Notes under the pieces: model-generated | Databases searched by the model: none | Told to the model about the DNA's origin: nothing | What the model saw: only the letters and a program-made list of their open reading frames with translations | Translations under genes and position numbers: made by a program | Shown here: one piece after another, positions 1-9,328 of the stretch | How positions within the stretch are numbered: the first letter of the stretch is position 1 | How the letters are laid out: each line of letters begins with the position of its first letter | Source of the DNA: Vibrio sp. RE88 | GTDB taxonomy: Bacteria > Pseudomonadota > Gammaproteobacteria > Enterobacterales > Vibrionaceae | Length of the DNA stretch: 64,000 nt | Direction of reading: 5' to 3' | Assembly (NCBI RefSeq): GCF_013113835.1 | Contig: NZ_VTYQ01000002.1 | Coordinates: forward strand, 310,001 to 374,000

Positions 1-2
1 CA

Positions 3-227
3 GAAGATTACGGATTTGCATTGGGTGCTCGAGCGGAAAAATTTACTAACCCTCAACAACCTACACTCATCAATGACTTGTGGGGTTCAATTGGTCAGGC
101 GTCCGCATTGGCAATACTGTGCAGCTTTACACAAATGCATCGTTCATCGGATCCAGCTTCTATCTTCATGTACGGTTTGAATGGTGATCGTGGCTTATTA
201 AGAGCCTCTCTGTGTGACTATGAGTAA
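3..227 (+). CDS. 3' end of an unidentified gene, possibly ketoacyl-synthase-like
   Basis: An open frame runs in from the window edge and stops at 225-227, so only the last 75 or so residues are visible. No start is needed inside the window, because the frame is open to its first codon. The segment contains DLWGSIGQASA followed by a short helix and a strand-like YGLNGDRGLLRASL. This order loosely recalls the C-terminal part of beta-ketoacyl synthase/thiolase folds, but the resemblance is weak. It lies about 210 bp upstream of the T6SS kinase gene on the same strand and may be the last gene of an upstream T6SS unit. The function is not assigned. Confidence 0.45.
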   Translation, partial: EDYGFALGARAEKFTNPQQPTLINDLWGSIGQASALAILCSFTQMHRSSDPASIFMYGLNGDRGLLRASLCDYE

Positions 228-438
228 CAAACTTAATACTGCTCCACAATGCGTCATTTTTAATTAATAAAATTGTATTTAAGATGTTAAAGAGTCACGT
301 GTTGTATCTGTTGAGCTGTCATTCTGACTAAATTGATAGATATAGTGGGCTTTTTATTTTTACGCAGTTGAAAAGCAATATTCAAAATAATTAATATGCC
401 CCCCTAGTTATTATTATCAGTTGGCCAAAGAGTAAAAC

Positions 439-2433
439 GTGTCTGATCAAAATGGATCAAGCGACAGCTATATCAATCAATTAGTTCATAAAGCGATTGA
501 GAGAAAAAAACAGTTAGAGCAGCAGGAAGCACAAAGAAACAAGCCTAAGTTGGAATATGTTTTATTCTCGCAATTTGATGTACTGGAGTCGTTTCCTTCA
601 AAAAACGGTAATACAACACTTTACCATCTCGCCAAACAAGGGGAGCCGGAAAAACAAGTGTGTTGTAAAGTCGCAAATGAAGGGACTTCTAACCATGAAC
701 ACTCATTGTTGATTGGCGAAGCGAGTAAGCTTGAAATATCTCAACATCCTAGCGTTGCTGACTTCATCAAGATCGGTAATGAATTTGATCGCCCTTACAT
801 CATGTATGAGTGGATACATGGTGAGTCGCTGGCCGAAAAAATAGAAAGACACGCCAAAAAAGGCTTCCGTCACGATCACATCGCCTGGCTTATCTACCAA
901 TTAGCCGGCGCTTTGGAATATATGCACACTCGTGGTGTGTGTCATTTAGATATTAAGCCTGCCAATGTTCTTGTTGGCGAAGATGATAGCGTGAAGCTCA
1001 TTGACTTTGGGGCTGCCCGATACACTGAAGAATCGGAAGGACCTTCAGAAGTGAGCATGAATTATGCGTCTCCAATGTATGTCGAAAGCGGCATCGCTAA
1101 ACCTCAGGATGACGTTTATTCGCTGGCACTACTGACTGGGCACTTATTCCTTGGTTCTACCTATGGTGACGTTTGGCGTCAACTGTTGGGACAGAACAAG
1201 CGTTGCCAATTGATTCCTAAACACGTGTGGTCACTGCTTAAGAACGTACTTAATAAGCCGAGAGCGCACGGCTATACCGCAATTTCATTTGCTCAGGCCT
1301 TGGCTCGAATCGATACCCAAGCATTGAAGTCAGATAATAGTGCGCCGATCTTCTCTAACCTAAGAAATGCTGATCTCGTTCTGACACAGCATAGCGTGGC
1401 AGACAAGTTTGCTCTTGGTCGCTTTAAGTATCTTGAAGCTGCGTTGGTGGCGTCTGTCGTATTGGTTACCGGAACCTATTTTTACGACTATGTACAACCT
1501 GAGTGGAAGCCATCGGTGAAATCCGGTTTTGGTGATTCAACGGCGTTGGTGAATACGATTAAGCCTGCGCAAACGGCGGCGTTTCTAGCTCAGCCTCCGT
1601 GGAAGATTGAATACGCGCTAGACGATATGTCTAGTGATGTTGTCATGATGGCGCCTTATCAGGACGCTTATCGTGTACAGCAAACCAAACTTCTCAATGT
1701 CTACCAGCACAACGAAGACAGTTTAGCGGCAAGAAGACAAGTCGCTGAGAGTATTCCTGTTGTACTTAAAGATATTCGCTCTCAGCTGGTTTCACTGCAT
1801 CAAAGCCTAAACAACGACGGTGTCCTTTTCGCAAAATCTGAGCGCTCGTTTAATGAAGTAATGTCCAACCTGAATAGGCTCACAGTTGAGGCACAGAAAG
1901 TGTCTAACTATATGGGTAAGCAGGACGACGAACTTGTCAGCTTGATTCTAAGTGGTCGTGCAAAAGCAGTAGATGACTACATGAAAACAGCTTGGGCAAA
2001 TCACCAAGCGGAGTCTTACTACTACAGCCAAGTGTTACCTAATACTGTGCTAAACAAGGTTTACTCAACGATTGACGCCAATGCCGAACAGCACTACTAC
2101 TCACGTGCGATTGAACAAGCAGAGGCAGCAAAGCAGTTTTTTGGTAATACCCCAGATCTGATTGCGAAGATTCGTGCCCTGAAAGTGGCACGTAGTGAAT
2201 ACATTCTGTTTAGCACTGTGACAGAGCAGGCGATATTCGAAACGGCGAAGCTTAATTCGTCACTAAACGACCTTGAAGTCAATGCTCCTAAAAAGTTTAG
2301 TGAAGTGACCCAACTACTTAATAGCATGGCAAGCGATGCCATTCGTAAGAGTCATAAAAAGTCAAAGCCTGCACGTGGTGCCTTAGCCATTCAACGAGCA
2401 ATTAGCGATTACCAGCCGAGTGTAAGGGGCTAA
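439..2433 (+). CDS. ppkA: T6SS-associated Ser/Thr protein kinase (PpkA-like)
   Basis: This is a 664-residue membrane-anchored kinase of the T6SS threonine-phosphorylation pathway. The kinase domain spans roughly residues 40-290. It shows an ATP-contacting lysine in CCKVAN (K77), a catalytic loop HLDIKPAN (169-176, HLD for HRD) and a DFG motif at 189-191. The glycine-rich loop is degenerate. A single membrane helix lies near 331-347 and is followed by a long, mostly helical, probably periplasmic tail of about 310 residues. Translation starts at GTG. The gene heads the tssABCEFG unit, with only 3 bp to tssA. Known PpkA kinases phosphorylate the FHA protein, which here would be TagH (15668-17053). 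No cognate phosphatase is visible in the window. Confidence 0.85.
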   Translation: MSDQNGSSDSYINQLVHKAIERKKQLEQQEAQRNKPKLEYVLFSQFDVLESFPSKNGNTTLYHLAKQGEPEKQVCCKVANEGTSNHEHSLLIGEASKLEISQHPSVADFIKIGNEFDRPYIMYEWIHGESLAEKIERHAKKGFRHDHIAWLIYQLAGALEYMHTRGVCHLDIKPANVLVGEDDSVKLIDFGAARYTEESEGPSEVSMNYASPMYVESGIAKPQDDVYSLALLTGHLFLGSTYGDVWRQLLGQNKRCQLIPKHVWSLLKNVLNKPRAHGYTAISFAQALARIDTQALKSDNSAPIFSNLRNADLVLTQHSVADKFALGRFKYLEAALVASVVLVTGTYFYDYVQPEWKPSVKSGFGDSTALVNTIKPAQTAAFLAQPPWKIEYALDDMSSDVVMMAPYQDAYRVQQTKLLNVYQHNEDSLAARRQVAESIPVVLKDIRSQLVSLHQSLNNDGVLFAKSERSFNEVMSNLNRLTVEAQKVSNYMGKQDDELVSLILSGRAKAVDDYMKTAWANHQAESYYYSQVLPNTVLNKVYSTIDANAEQHYYSRAIEQAEAAKQFFGNTPDLIAKIRALKVARSEYILFSTVTEQAIFETAKLNSSLNDLEVNAPKKFSEVTQLLNSMASDAIRKSHKKSKPARGALAIQRAISDYQPSVRG

Positions 2434-2436
2434 GCA

Positions 2437-4002
2437 GTGACAACGGAAATTAATACGCTTCTTGAGCCAATTAACGAAGCTTCGCCAGCAGGTGAAGACG
2501 CGCGTTATGAATTCAGTTTTGAAATGATGGAAGCTGAAGTCAAAAAATTCGGTTCTTTGTTTGGTGAAACGGTTGATTGGGCAGTTGTACAAAGCCACGC
2601 CACAGAAGTTATCACTAAGCACAGCAAAGACTTTAAAGCGATGTGTTACTTGACACGTGCTCAGGTCGAAAGTGAGGGGTTACCTGGTCTTGAGCAGGGC
2701 CTCGCATTGCTTGCTGAATCATTAATACGTTTTGGTTCAGATTTATACCCGCGCAGAAAGCGTGGTCGTGACGGTGCAGTGGAGTGGCTGAATCATCAGC
2801 TTAAACTTGCTTTGCCTAAGTTACCGAATGAGCAACTAACATGGGAAGCGTTGTCACGATGTAATGATGCCGTGGAGGAGATTCAACGCCACTTTGATGA
2901 AGTGTTCCAAGATTCAGAAGCGGACTTTTTTGAGTTGCGCAGTGAGCTCAATCGTCTACTTCAATCGGCAGGTGCTGACGAAACACACGCGGCACCTTCT
3001 GAGCCAGAGGCTGTGCAAGCTCCCGTCGAAGTATCACAACCTAAACCTGAGCATCAACCGTCACCAGAGCCAGCACCAGCTAAGCCTGTTGTTGCTAAAC
3101 AAAGTGTTGTGAAGCCTGTTAGCCGACAGCCAAAAGAAGTGGATATCGACACCGATTTTTCTTCACCGACAGCCTCTAAGCGAACGCTGAAAAAGGTAGC
3201 AGAAATGATTTTGGGCTCAGAGCCAGAATTACCGCTGTCTTACCGTATCCACAGACATTTGACTTGGTCAGACATCGAAGAGCTGCCAGACCATCAGAAC
3301 AATGAAACACCCTTAATTCTTGCCGTGTCTCAGGACAAACAATCCGAATACCGAGACAAAGCTAAGCAAGAAAGCGATATCGATACGATTAAACGTTTAG
3401 AGCGTACATTAACTGATGCGCCATTCTGGCTGACTGGCCATTACTACGTTTATCAGATGCTGAAAAACTTGAGCTTGGAAGAAGCCGCTCAAGCCGTTTC
3501 AGAGGAAGTGAAGGCCTTTGCTCAGTCCTTACCGGGTATAGAGGCTCTGTCATTTAAGAATTCGATTCCATTTGCCAACGAAGCAACGATCGAATGGCTG
3601 AATAAAGCCAGCTCATCGGCGTCCAATGCAGGTCAACAGGTTTTACCTAGCGTAGTCGTGCAAGAAGGCGATTTGGTATCAATGGACGATGTTACTCTCG
3701 AAAATTTGGGAGAACGCGTAGCAGAAGTCGCGCAAAACCTTGAGCTTGATAGCTCTGGGCGAGGGCAATTTATGCTGCATTTACAAATCGTAAAAGCTTA
3801 CCAAGCTGTTGGTCTTTACGCGCTCTGTTTGCCTTATCTTGAAAAGTTATGGGTCATCAGGGACGAAATGAGTCTAAGCAGCTGGGAACCACATCTCTCT
3901 TTGCAATTAGATGAATTAACTAAAAAAATTCTGAAGCAGCTGTATCCAAACAAGGAATTGTTGCCTGCAAAGTTTGAGGAGTGGGAGTCAATCTATAACT
4001 AA
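2437..4002 (+). CDS. tssA: T6SS protein TssA (ImpA N-terminal domain)
   Basis: This is a 521-residue T6SS assembly protein of the TssA family, which primes baseplate and tail polymerisation. The ImpA_N domain covers about residues 8-120 and includes the N-terminal PINEASPAGEDARY and a DLYPRRKRGRDGAVEW stretch. A Pro/Glu-rich linker follows at about 180-230, then a helical C-terminal half. Translation starts at GTG 3 bp after the kinase stop. The linker contains EHQPSPEP (residues 205-212), which also occurs in the linker of TagH. A second ImpA-domain protein with a membrane helix is encoded at 13217-14554; this one has no membrane segment and so is the better TssA candidate. Confidence 0.88.
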   Translation: MTTEINTLLEPINEASPAGEDARYEFSFEMMEAEVKKFGSLFGETVDWAVVQSHATEVITKHSKDFKAMCYLTRAQVESEGLPGLEQGLALLAESLIRFGSDLYPRRKRGRDGAVEWLNHQLKLALPKLPNEQLTWEALSRCNDAVEEIQRHFDEVFQDSEADFFELRSELNRLLQSAGADETHAAPSEPEAVQAPVEVSQPKPEHQPSPEPAPAKPVVAKQSVVKPVSRQPKEVDIDTDFSSPTASKRTLKKVAEMILGSEPELPLSYRIHRHLTWSDIEELPDHQNNETPLILAVSQDKQSEYRDKAKQESDIDTIKRLERTLTDAPFWLTGHYYVYQMLKNLSLEEAAQAVSEEVKAFAQSLPGIEALSFKNSIPFANEATIEWLNKASSSASNAGQQVLPSVVVQEGDLVSMDDVTLENLGERVAEVAQNLELDSSGRGQFMLHLQIVKAYQAVGLYALCLPYLEKLWVIRDEMSLSSWEPHLSLQLDELTKKILKQLYPNKELLPAKFEEWESIYN

Positions 4003-4029
4003 ACAACACAATTAGATAAGGAACTAATT

Positions 4030-4539
4030 ATGTCACGCGATGGCTCGGTAGCTCCTAAAGAGCGAATTAATATCCGTTACGTTCCAGCGACTGGTGATGC
4101 GCAAGAAGACGTTGAACTGCCGTTGAATATGATGGTTGTTGGTGACTTTACAGCACGTGCTGATGAGACGCCAATCGAAGAACGTACGCCAATCAATATT
4201 GACAAAGACAACTTTAACGAAGTTTTGGAAGGTTACGCTCCAAACCTAAAAGTTAACGTTGAAAACCGTCTTACTGATGAAGAAGGTGCACAGCTTGGCG
4301 TTGATCTAACGTTCAAGAACATGAAGGACTTCTCACCTGAGTCGATTGCTAAAAGTGTTCCGGAACTAAACAGCCTGCTAGAGCTTCGTGAAGCATTGGT
4401 TGCGCTAAAAGGTCCACTAGGCAACGTACCTGCATTCCGTAAGAAGATCGCTGCCGTTCTTCAGGATGAGGAAGCTCGTAAGAAATTACTTGAAGAACTC
4501 AGCATTGGTGAAAACCAAGACGCTGAAAAGGCTGAATAA
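4030..4539 (+). CDS. tssB: T6SS contractile sheath small subunit TssB (VipA)
   Basis: This is a 169-residue TssB/VipA family protein, one half of the contractile sheath heterodimer. It starts with the family pattern SRDGSVAPKERINIRYVPATGD and has a conserved core around LPLNMMVVGDFTAR. A highly charged, Glu/Lys-rich C-terminus is the part expected to pair with TssC. The length matches the family. It is followed 9 bp later by tssC. Codon use is strongly biased, as in highly expressed genes, which fits a structural protein needed in many copies per apparatus. Confidence 0.96.
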   Translation: MSRDGSVAPKERINIRYVPATGDAQEDVELPLNMMVVGDFTARADETPIEERTPINIDKDNFNEVLEGYAPNLKVNVENRLTDEEGAQLGVDLTFKNMKDFSPESIAKSVPELNSLLELREALVALKGPLGNVPAFRKKIAAVLQDEEARKKLLEELSIGENQDAEKAE

Positions 4540-4548
4540 GAGGGTATT

Positions 4549-6024
4549 ATGACAGCAGAAGCACAAGCTCCAGAACAAGAAGCGGCGTTAGCTGAATCTG
4601 GTTCCCTTCTGGATAGCATTCTTAACGAAACACGCCTGAAGCCAAGCGACGAAGGTTTTGACGTTGCAAAGCGTGGTGTTGAAGCGTTCATCGGTGAACT
4701 TTTAAGTAACAGCTCTGCCGAGAAAGTTGACCAGTCTTTGGTTGACTTGATGATCGGTGAGATTGACCAGAAGCTATCAAAGCAGGTTGATGCGATTCTT
4801 CACAACGAAGAAGTACAAGCTATCGAATCTACGTGGCGTGGTCTTAAGTATCTGGTTGATCACACGGATTTCCGTGAAAACATCCTTATCGAACTGATTT
4901 CAGCGAAGAAAGACGAAATGCTGGATGACTTCGAAGATGCTCCAGAAGTTGTGAAATCAGGCCTTTACAAGCAGATCTATACGCGTGAGTACGGTCAGTT
5001 TGGTGGTAAACCAGTTGGCGCAGTAATCTGTGATTACCAGCTAACGTCTTCAAGCCCAGATATCAAGCTGATGGAATACATGGCGAACGTTGGTGCGATG
5101 TCGCACTCTCCGTTCATCACATCGGCATCTTCTAAGTTCTTCGGTTTGGACAGCTACGAAGAGCTACCAAACATGAAAGACCTGAAGTCGGTATTCGAAG
5201 GTCCTCAGTACACGAAATGGCGTGGTCTGCGTGAACATGAAGATTCACGTTACCTAGGTCTGTGTACGTCTCGTTTCATGCTACGTAACCCTTACTCAGT
5301 TGAAGACAACCCAATCAAGGCGTTTGACTACGACGAGTTAGTAACAGATGACCACAACCACTTCTTGTGGGGTAACTCTGCTTACGCGATGGCATCTAAG
5401 ATCAGTGAGTCGTTTGCTAAGTACCGTTGGTGTCCAAACATCATTGGTCCTCAAAGTGGCGGTGCAGTATTCGATCTGCCAGTTTACAACTACGAGTCAA
5501 TGGGTCAGATCGAAACGAAGATCCCTACAGAGATCTTGGTTTCTGACCGTCGTGAGTTTGAACTTGCAGAAGAGGGCTTCATTGCTCTGACGATGCGTAA
5601 AGGTTCTGACAATGCTGCGTTCTTCTCAGCAAACTCTATCCAGAAGCCTAAGGTTTACGCGAATACACCAGAAGGCAAAAACGCGGAAATGAACTACAAG
5701 CTGGGTACACAGCTGCCATACATGTTCATCATTAACCGTCTAGCGCACTACATCAAAGTACTGCAACGCGAGCAGATTGGTTCTTGGAAAGAGCGTTCTG
5801 ACCTTGAAATCGAGCTAAACAAGTGGATCCGTCAGTATGTTTCTGATCAGGAAAACCCGCCAGCAGAAGTACGTGGTCGTCGTCCTCTTCGCGCAGCGAA
5901 GGTTGAAGTATCTGACGTTGAAGGCGATCCAGGCTGGTACAAAGTATCAATGTCTGTGCGTCCTCACTTCAAGTACATGGGTGCGAGCTTTGACCTGTCT
6001 CTAGTTGGTAAACTGGATCAGTAA
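4549..6024 (+). CDS. tssC: T6SS contractile sheath large subunit TssC (VipB)
   Basis: This 491-residue protein is full length for the TssC/VipB family. It carries the typical core blocks AIESTWRGLKYLVDHTDF, LCTSRFMLRNPYS and LGTQLPYMFIINRLAHYIKV, and a C-terminal domain ending in VRPHFKYMGASFDLSLVGKL. It assembles with TssB into the sheath that contracts to propel the Hcp tube and is recycled by ClpV. A strong hairpin plus T-run lies just after the stop codon, before tssE, so the two sheath genes can be expressed above the baseplate genes. Confidence 0.97.
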   Translation: MTAEAQAPEQEAALAESGSLLDSILNETRLKPSDEGFDVAKRGVEAFIGELLSNSSAEKVDQSLVDLMIGEIDQKLSKQVDAILHNEEVQAIESTWRGLKYLVDHTDFRENILIELISAKKDEMLDDFEDAPEVVKSGLYKQIYTREYGQFGGKPVGAVICDYQLTSSSPDIKLMEYMANVGAMSHSPFITSASSKFFGLDSYEELPNMKDLKSVFEGPQYTKWRGLREHEDSRYLGLCTSRFMLRNPYSVEDNPIKAFDYDELVTDDHNHFLWGNSAYAMASKISESFAKYRWCPNIIGPQSGGAVFDLPVYNYESMGQIETKIPTEILVSDRREFELAEEGFIALTMRKGSDNAAFFSANSIQKPKVYANTPEGKNAEMNYKLGTQLPYMFIINRLAHYIKVLQREQIGSWKERSDLEIELNKWIRQYVSDQENPPAEVRGRRPLRAAKVEVSDVEGDPGWYKVSMSVRPHFKYMGASFDLSLVGKLDQ

Positions 6025-6047
6025 TCAGAGTTGTTAATTTAAGATTC

Positions 6048-6077
6048 GAACGGCCAGTTTTGCTGGCCGTTCTTTTT
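6048..6077 (+). terminator. Intrinsic terminator/attenuator between tssC and tssE
   Basis: A perfect 10-bp stem (GAACGGCCAG, 6048-6057, with CTGGCCGTTC, 6063-6072) closes a 5-base loop and is followed by a T-run. It lies inside the T6SS operon, 23 bp after tssC and 10 bp before tssE. I see no obvious promoter between it and tssE, so partial read-through is the likely mode. Confidence 0.8.
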
Positions 6078-6087
6078 AGAGTTCAGT

Positions 6088-6498
6088 ATGGAAAAAGGTT
6101 ATCGCTTACTCGAACGCATTGAATTGGGGGAACCCAAGAATTGCTACGAAAAAGTTGTTTCTCACAAACATCTTATTGAATCTATTCATATTCATCTCGC
6201 AGATTTGCTTAATACGCACGCCGGGAATGCAATGATAGACAATGATTATGGTCTTCCTGACTTCAATGATGTCCTTGCTAGTCAATCAAACTTAGTACGT
6301 CATATTCAGCAGAATATTCGCACGACTATTCACAAGTTTGAACCTAGGCTCGGCAACATCGAAGTGACATATCGTCAGGACTTTCATAATCCCTTACAGC
6401 TGAGTTTCGGCATCACTGGTGAGGTTTCTCACAACGGTGGTCAGGTCCCAATGTCTATCAATGTGTTCATGGGCGTTGACGGTAAGTTCAACGTTTAA
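6088..6498 (+). CDS. tssE: T6SS baseplate subunit TssE (gp25-like)
   Basis: This is a 136-residue protein of the GPW/gp25 family, the wedge component of the T6SS baseplate. It has the family landmarks HLADLLNTHAGNAM, YGLPDFND near residue 55, and KFEPRLGNIEV near residue 100. The length is normal. It follows the attenuator hairpin and precedes tssF by 18 bp. Only a few copies per machine are needed, in contrast to the sheath proteins encoded just upstream. Confidence 0.93.
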   Translation: MEKGYRLLERIELGEPKNCYEKVVSHKHLIESIHIHLADLLNTHAGNAMIDNDYGLPDFNDVLASQSNLVRHIQQNIRTTIHKFEPRLGNIEVTYRQDFHNPLQLSFGITGEVSHNGGQVPMSINVFMGVDGKFNV

Positions 6499-6516
6499 AG
6501 TCAGGAGAAACTCTTC

Positions 6517-8265
6517 GTGAGCAGCAGTAAATATTTTCAGGACGAACTTTCTTACCTTCGCGAAGCGGGAAGTGAGTTCGCAAAATACCATCCTAAACTG
6601 ACGAATTTCCTCGGCGAAGGCGTCTATGACCCAGATGTTGAGCGTCTGCTGGAAGGTTTCGCTTTCTTAACCGGAAGAATTCGGGAGAAGATTGACGATG
6701 AACTGCCAGAGTTAACGCAGTCATTGATGACGCTGCTTTGGCCTCACTATATGCGTTCTGTCCCGTCTATGTGTGTTTCTGAGCTCTCACCACATGTGGG
6801 TAGTGTGACAGAAAAAACAGTGGTTAAACGTGGTGCTGAAATGGCAAGTGAGCAGGTAGAGGGGACGCAATGTCTGTTCCGTACCTGCTACGACGTCGCC
6901 CTGTATCCCGTTAGTATCACCAATGTGGAACAGTCCAACAGCCGTACGAGCTCGAATGTCGACGTCACCATAGCCGCTGAATACGGCCAGGAGCTTTCTA
7001 GACTAAAAATGGACTCGCTGCGTTTTTATCTCCACGGCGAAGTGCATGTCACACGAACCTTATACCTCTGGTTGTTCCGCTATCTAGACTACATTGAGTT
7101 GGATGTGGGTGGTGGATACAAACACAAATTGCCTGCAAGCAGTATTAAGCCTGTTGGCTTTGGCGACGATGAAGCGATTCTGCCATACGGAACCAACTCT
7201 TTTGCAGGGTATCGTCTGCTTCAGGAATACTTTTCTCTGCCAGAGAAGTTCATGTTCTTTGATGTGACTGGATTGGAGTGGCTGAGTGGTGTTCCACAAC
7301 GTTCAACCGTTAAAGTGTCGTTTGTTTTTAAACGTGCATTGCCTTCGGAAGTGGTGTTAAAAGACAAGCACTTACGATTGCACTGTACGCCAGCGGTTAA
7401 CCTATTCAGTAAAGACGGCGACCCGATTCGATTAGAGCATCGCCGAAGTGAATACAAGGTTAGGCCTCAGAGCAGCAGTCAAGATCACTATGAGGTGTAC
7501 TCGATTGAAAATGTTGAGACCTGGAGTAAGAATGAGCGTAGCCGTAAGAAGCTGATTGAATTTGAATCGTTCGAACATCAGATTAATCAGCGTGACAAGC
7601 GCGAGTTTTACAAAACCAAAGTATCAGAGCGAGTCAGCGGACGTGGCTTAGAGCGCTATATCTCTTTCCATACCCACACCAGTGACATTGCGGAGTTAGG
7701 CTCTGAAACAGTACTGATGAAGCTCACGTGTAGTAATGGCGACCTAGCAGAACGTTTGTCAGTAGGCGATGTGACTTATACTTCACATAATTCTCCTACG
7801 TACGCGACATTCACCAATATCACTAAGCCGACTCAGTCAGTGAGCCCACAGGTAAACGGTGAATTGCAGTGGCAGTTAATCGCAAATATGTCGTTGAACT
7901 ATCTGTCTTTGGCGAACATCGATGTACTGAAAGTACTTTTATCAACCTATGACTTTCATTCCCGCGTCGACCGTCAGGCGCATCGAGCGTCGATACATCG
8001 CTTGGACGGGATAAAGAAAACGGAGATGAAACCGGCAGACAGGGTATTTAGAGGCACGGCGATTCGAGGCACTCAATTTACGCTCACGGTAGATTCCACT
8101 TACTTTGTCAATGAAGGTGATATGTTCCTGTTGGTGAGTGTCTTAAATGAATTCATTCGATTGTATTCCAGTTTGAACTCATTTACTGAGCTGGAAGTGT
8201 TTGATGAGAAAACCGGCGAAAACTATCACTGGCCAAGTCTAGCGGGGCAGCAGACTGTATTATGA
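6517..8265 (+). CDS. tssF: T6SS baseplate subunit TssF
   Basis: This 582-residue protein belongs to the TssF/VasA family. The N-terminus YFQDELSYLREAGSEFAKYHPKL and the following block on PDVERLLEGFAFLTGRIREKIDDELPEL are the family signature. The C-terminal end (FTELEVFDEKTGENYHWPSLAGQQTVL region) is also typical. Translation starts at GTG, preceded by AGGAGAAA. The stop codon overlaps the tssG start by 4 bp (ATGA), indicating translational coupling of the two baseplate wedge proteins. Confidence 0.95.
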   Translation: MSSSKYFQDELSYLREAGSEFAKYHPKLTNFLGEGVYDPDVERLLEGFAFLTGRIREKIDDELPELTQSLMTLLWPHYMRSVPSMCVSELSPHVGSVTEKTVVKRGAEMASEQVEGTQCLFRTCYDVALYPVSITNVEQSNSRTSSNVDVTIAAEYGQELSRLKMDSLRFYLHGEVHVTRTLYLWLFRYLDYIELDVGGGYKHKLPASSIKPVGFGDDEAILPYGTNSFAGYRLLQEYFSLPEKFMFFDVTGLEWLSGVPQRSTVKVSFVFKRALPSEVVLKDKHLRLHCTPAVNLFSKDGDPIRLEHRRSEYKVRPQSSSQDHYEVYSIENVETWSKNERSRKKLIEFESFEHQINQRDKREFYKTKVSERVSGRGLERYISFHTHTSDIAELGSETVLMKLTCSNGDLAERLSVGDVTYTSHNSPTYATFTNITKPTQSVSPQVNGELQWQLIANMSLNYLSLANIDVLKVLLSTYDFHSRVDRQAHRASIHRLDGIKKTEMKPADRVFRGTAIRGTQFTLTVDSTYFVNEGDMFLLVSVLNEFIRLYSSLNSFTELEVFDEKTGENYHWPSLAGQQTVL

Positions 8266-9260
8266 TTAATCAGATTGAACAAGAAACCCATGAGTTTGGC
8301 TTCTTTCAAGCCGTCTCATTGCTGGAGAAACATTATCAATCTCAGACAGAATACAGTTATAACGGTATTGGCCAGAACAAGTATATCTGGCAGGAACACA
8401 TTCGATTCAGTGTTTCTCCTAGTTTAGCGTTCCCAAAAAGTGACATAGACTTTGTCTCCCACTATGAAATGGACGGTAACCCATACTCTCGCGTTGAAGT
8501 CACCTTTTTAGGTCTTCATGGCTCGAGTTCACCGTTACCATCCTCATACACTGAAAAACTTGCGGGTCGCGACGACGAAGATAACCCAGTTAAGCAATTC
8601 TTTGATTTCTTTCATAATCGACATATCTCATTGGTTTATCGGGTATGGAAGAAATACCGCTATCATATTCAATATCAGAGTGAAGCGAAGGACCCGTTTT
8701 CAGGCAGAATGCTGCACCTCTTGGGCTTATCGACGGTCATGCAGGAAGCAGAAGTCAGTGAGCTAGACAGAGCGAAGCTACTTTCGTACGTTAGTCAGCT
8801 CTCGACTCGAACGCGTTCTCCTAAGTTGATATCGGGTATTGTCGCGCATTACTTCAGTCTACAGAATGTAGTCGTCGATGAGTGGATCTACCGACGTGTT
8901 GCTATCCACCAGTCTCAACGAAATAAGCTCAATCATGTTAACTGTGTGCTTGGCCAGGATCTGCATTTGGGTAAAACCTTGCCAGACTTAGTGGGTAAGT
9001 TTCATCTACGTATAGAAGATATTGATTTCTCAACTTATCAAACTTTCCTACCGGGCAGAGCAAACTACAAGACCTTGATCGGGTTAATGCAGTTTATCTT
9101 GCGGGATCCGCTGGCATGGGACCTCATCATGAAGGTCAGGCTTGATACCATCCCCAAAAATGAACTGGGGCAAGGAGAAGGCAATTTGTTAGGGCAGACA
9201 ATGTGGTTGGGTGACCCAGGTACAAAAGACGCGTCAATCAAACAAATAGGCCAGCTTTAA
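8262..9260 (+). CDS. tssG: T6SS baseplate subunit TssG
   Basis: This 332-residue TssG/VasB protein partners with TssF and TssE in the baseplate wedge. Characteristic segments are the N-terminal HEFGFFQAVSLLEKH, the RFSVSPSLAFPKSDI block and VTFLGLHGSSSPLPSSYTE. It overlaps tssF by 4 bp. It is the last gene of the first T6SS unit and ends at a bidirectional hairpin terminator facing the convergent AsnC-type regulator. Confidence 0.94.
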   Translation: MINQIEQETHEFGFFQAVSLLEKHYQSQTEYSYNGIGQNKYIWQEHIRFSVSPSLAFPKSDIDFVSHYEMDGNPYSRVEVTFLGLHGSSSPLPSSYTEKLAGRDDEDNPVKQFFDFFHNRHISLVYRVWKKYRYHIQYQSEAKDPFSGRMLHLLGLSTVMQEAEVSELDRAKLLSYVSQLSTRTRSPKLISGIVAHYFSLQNVVVDEWIYRRVAIHQSQRNKLNHVNCVLGQDLHLGKTLPDLVGKFHLRIEDIDFSTYQTFLPGRANYKTLIGLMQFILRDPLAWDLIMKVRLDTIPKNELGQGEGNLLGQTMWLGDPGTKDASIKQIGQL

Positions 9261-9271
9261 CAGGCAATAAA

Positions 9272-9300
9272 AAACCCGCGAAATCGCGGGTTTTGTTTTA
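9272..9300. terminator. Bidirectional terminator between tssG and the asnC-type gene
   Basis: The inverted repeat AAAACCCGCG / CGCGGGTTTT with loop AAAT has an A-run on the left and a T-run on the right. It can therefore end transcription from both convergent units. Confidence 0.9.
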
Positions 9301-9328
9301 ATGTGTCCTACTCAAACATTGAGAAAGA

